5,420 bases of DNA, taken from NCBI GenBank assembly GCA_050701635.1, contig JBOGDF010000362.1, forward strand, positions 1 through 5,420. Direction: 5' to 3'. Of the stretch, positions 5,283-5,420 are shown in pieces. The translations under genes and the position numbers were made by a program. How positions within the stretch are numbered: position 1 is the stretch's first letter; the number at the start of each line of letters is the position of its first letter. Under the pieces are notes generated by a model. The model made no database searches. It saw only the letters and a list, made by a program, of their open reading frames with translations, and was not told the origin of the DNA. This DNA comes from WHSM01 sp050701635 (lineage in GTDB: Bacteria; Actinomycetota; Actinomycetes; Mycobacteriales; Micromonosporaceae).

Positions 5283-5420
5283 ATGACGCAGCCCCCCGAC
5301 CGGAACAAGCCGCCGGACCTGGTGCCCGGCCAGCCCCTGTGGGGCACCCCGGAGATCGGTTCCGACGCACCTGCCGCCACTCCCGCGCCGTCCCCGAAAG
5401 ATCGTACCTCGGGGGTACGC
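5283..5420 (+). CDS. N-terminus of a partial gene, possibly an ArsA-type ATPase
   Basis: The frame is open from ATG 5283 to the window edge: 46 residues beginning MTQPPDRNKPPDLVPGQPLW and ending PKDRTSGVR. What is visible is Pro-, Ala- and Asp-rich, with no signal peptide or membrane segment, and looks like a disordered leader. No domain can be recognised directly. The guess of an ArsA/GET3-like ATPase rests on context: in Mycobacterium the gene divergent from DUF4177/RidA is Rv3679, an ArsA-type ATPase, and from memory its P-loop is directly preceded by a similar SGVR-LHLVTGKGG stretch. If so, the next residues outside the window should form a GKGGxGK[ST] motif. The leaderless-type TACTGT upstream supports the start. 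Product confidence is modest, existence confidence is higher. Confidence 0.55.
   Translation, partial: MTQPPDRNKPPDLVPGQPLWGTPEIGSDAPAATPAPSPKDRTSGVR

Noticed and set aside
4991..5380. 129-residue minus-strand open frame across DUF4177 and the repeat
   Set aside because: It reads the DUF4177 gene out of frame and the repeat as a Glu/Arg/Ser peptide; the DUF4177 frame has the family motif and a promoter-like element.

Overview
The window is very GC-rich DNA with dense, almost gap-free coding, strong G/C third-position bias, GTG and ATG starts and ATGA gene overlaps. Together with the protein families present, this points to a filamentous actinobacterium, most likely in Micromonosporaceae (Micromonospora/Salinispora type). 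The genus is an inference from style, not from a marker gene.

Layout. Positions 1-1996 hold a minus-strand pair: a metallo-beta-lactamase (MBL) fold hydrolase of the LACTB2/Rv3677c type, translationally coupled through ATGA to a zinc-ribbon / class III adenylate cyclase / ATPase protein that runs off the left edge. A 151-bp divergent intergenic region (1997-2147) separates it from a plus-strand pair, a HipA-like kinase and a DUF3037 protein, also joined by ATGA (2148-3265). A separately promoted Eis-type GNAT acetyltransferase follows (3329-4486). It converges on a minus-strand pair read DUF4177 (5223-5062) then RidA-family protein (5003-4533). At the right edge a plus-strand gene starts at 5283; only its proline-rich N-terminus is visible, and context suggests an ArsA-type ATPase.

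How it fits together. MBL hydrolase, RidA protein, DUF4177 and a divergent ArsA ATPase form a neighbourhood known in other Actinobacteria (Mycobacterium tuberculosis Rv3677c, Rv3678c, Rv3678A, Rv3679, near crp, whiB4 and ponA2). Here that block appears to be split: the HipA-like/DUF3037/Eis-like plus-strand genes lie between the MBL and RidA genes, and a cyclase follows the MBL gene. The best candidate for an under-described system is the HipA-like kinase plus DUF3037 pair, which has intact kinase motifs but no HipB-type DNA-binding partner. All five first genes of transcription units have a TAnnnT -10-like hexamer ending 6-7 nt before the start codon, which suggests leaderless transcripts. 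The RidA gene, second in its unit, instead has a GAGGAG ribosome site that lies inside a short tandem repeat.

No tRNA, rRNA, CRISPR array, insertion sequence or convincing strong terminator was seen.
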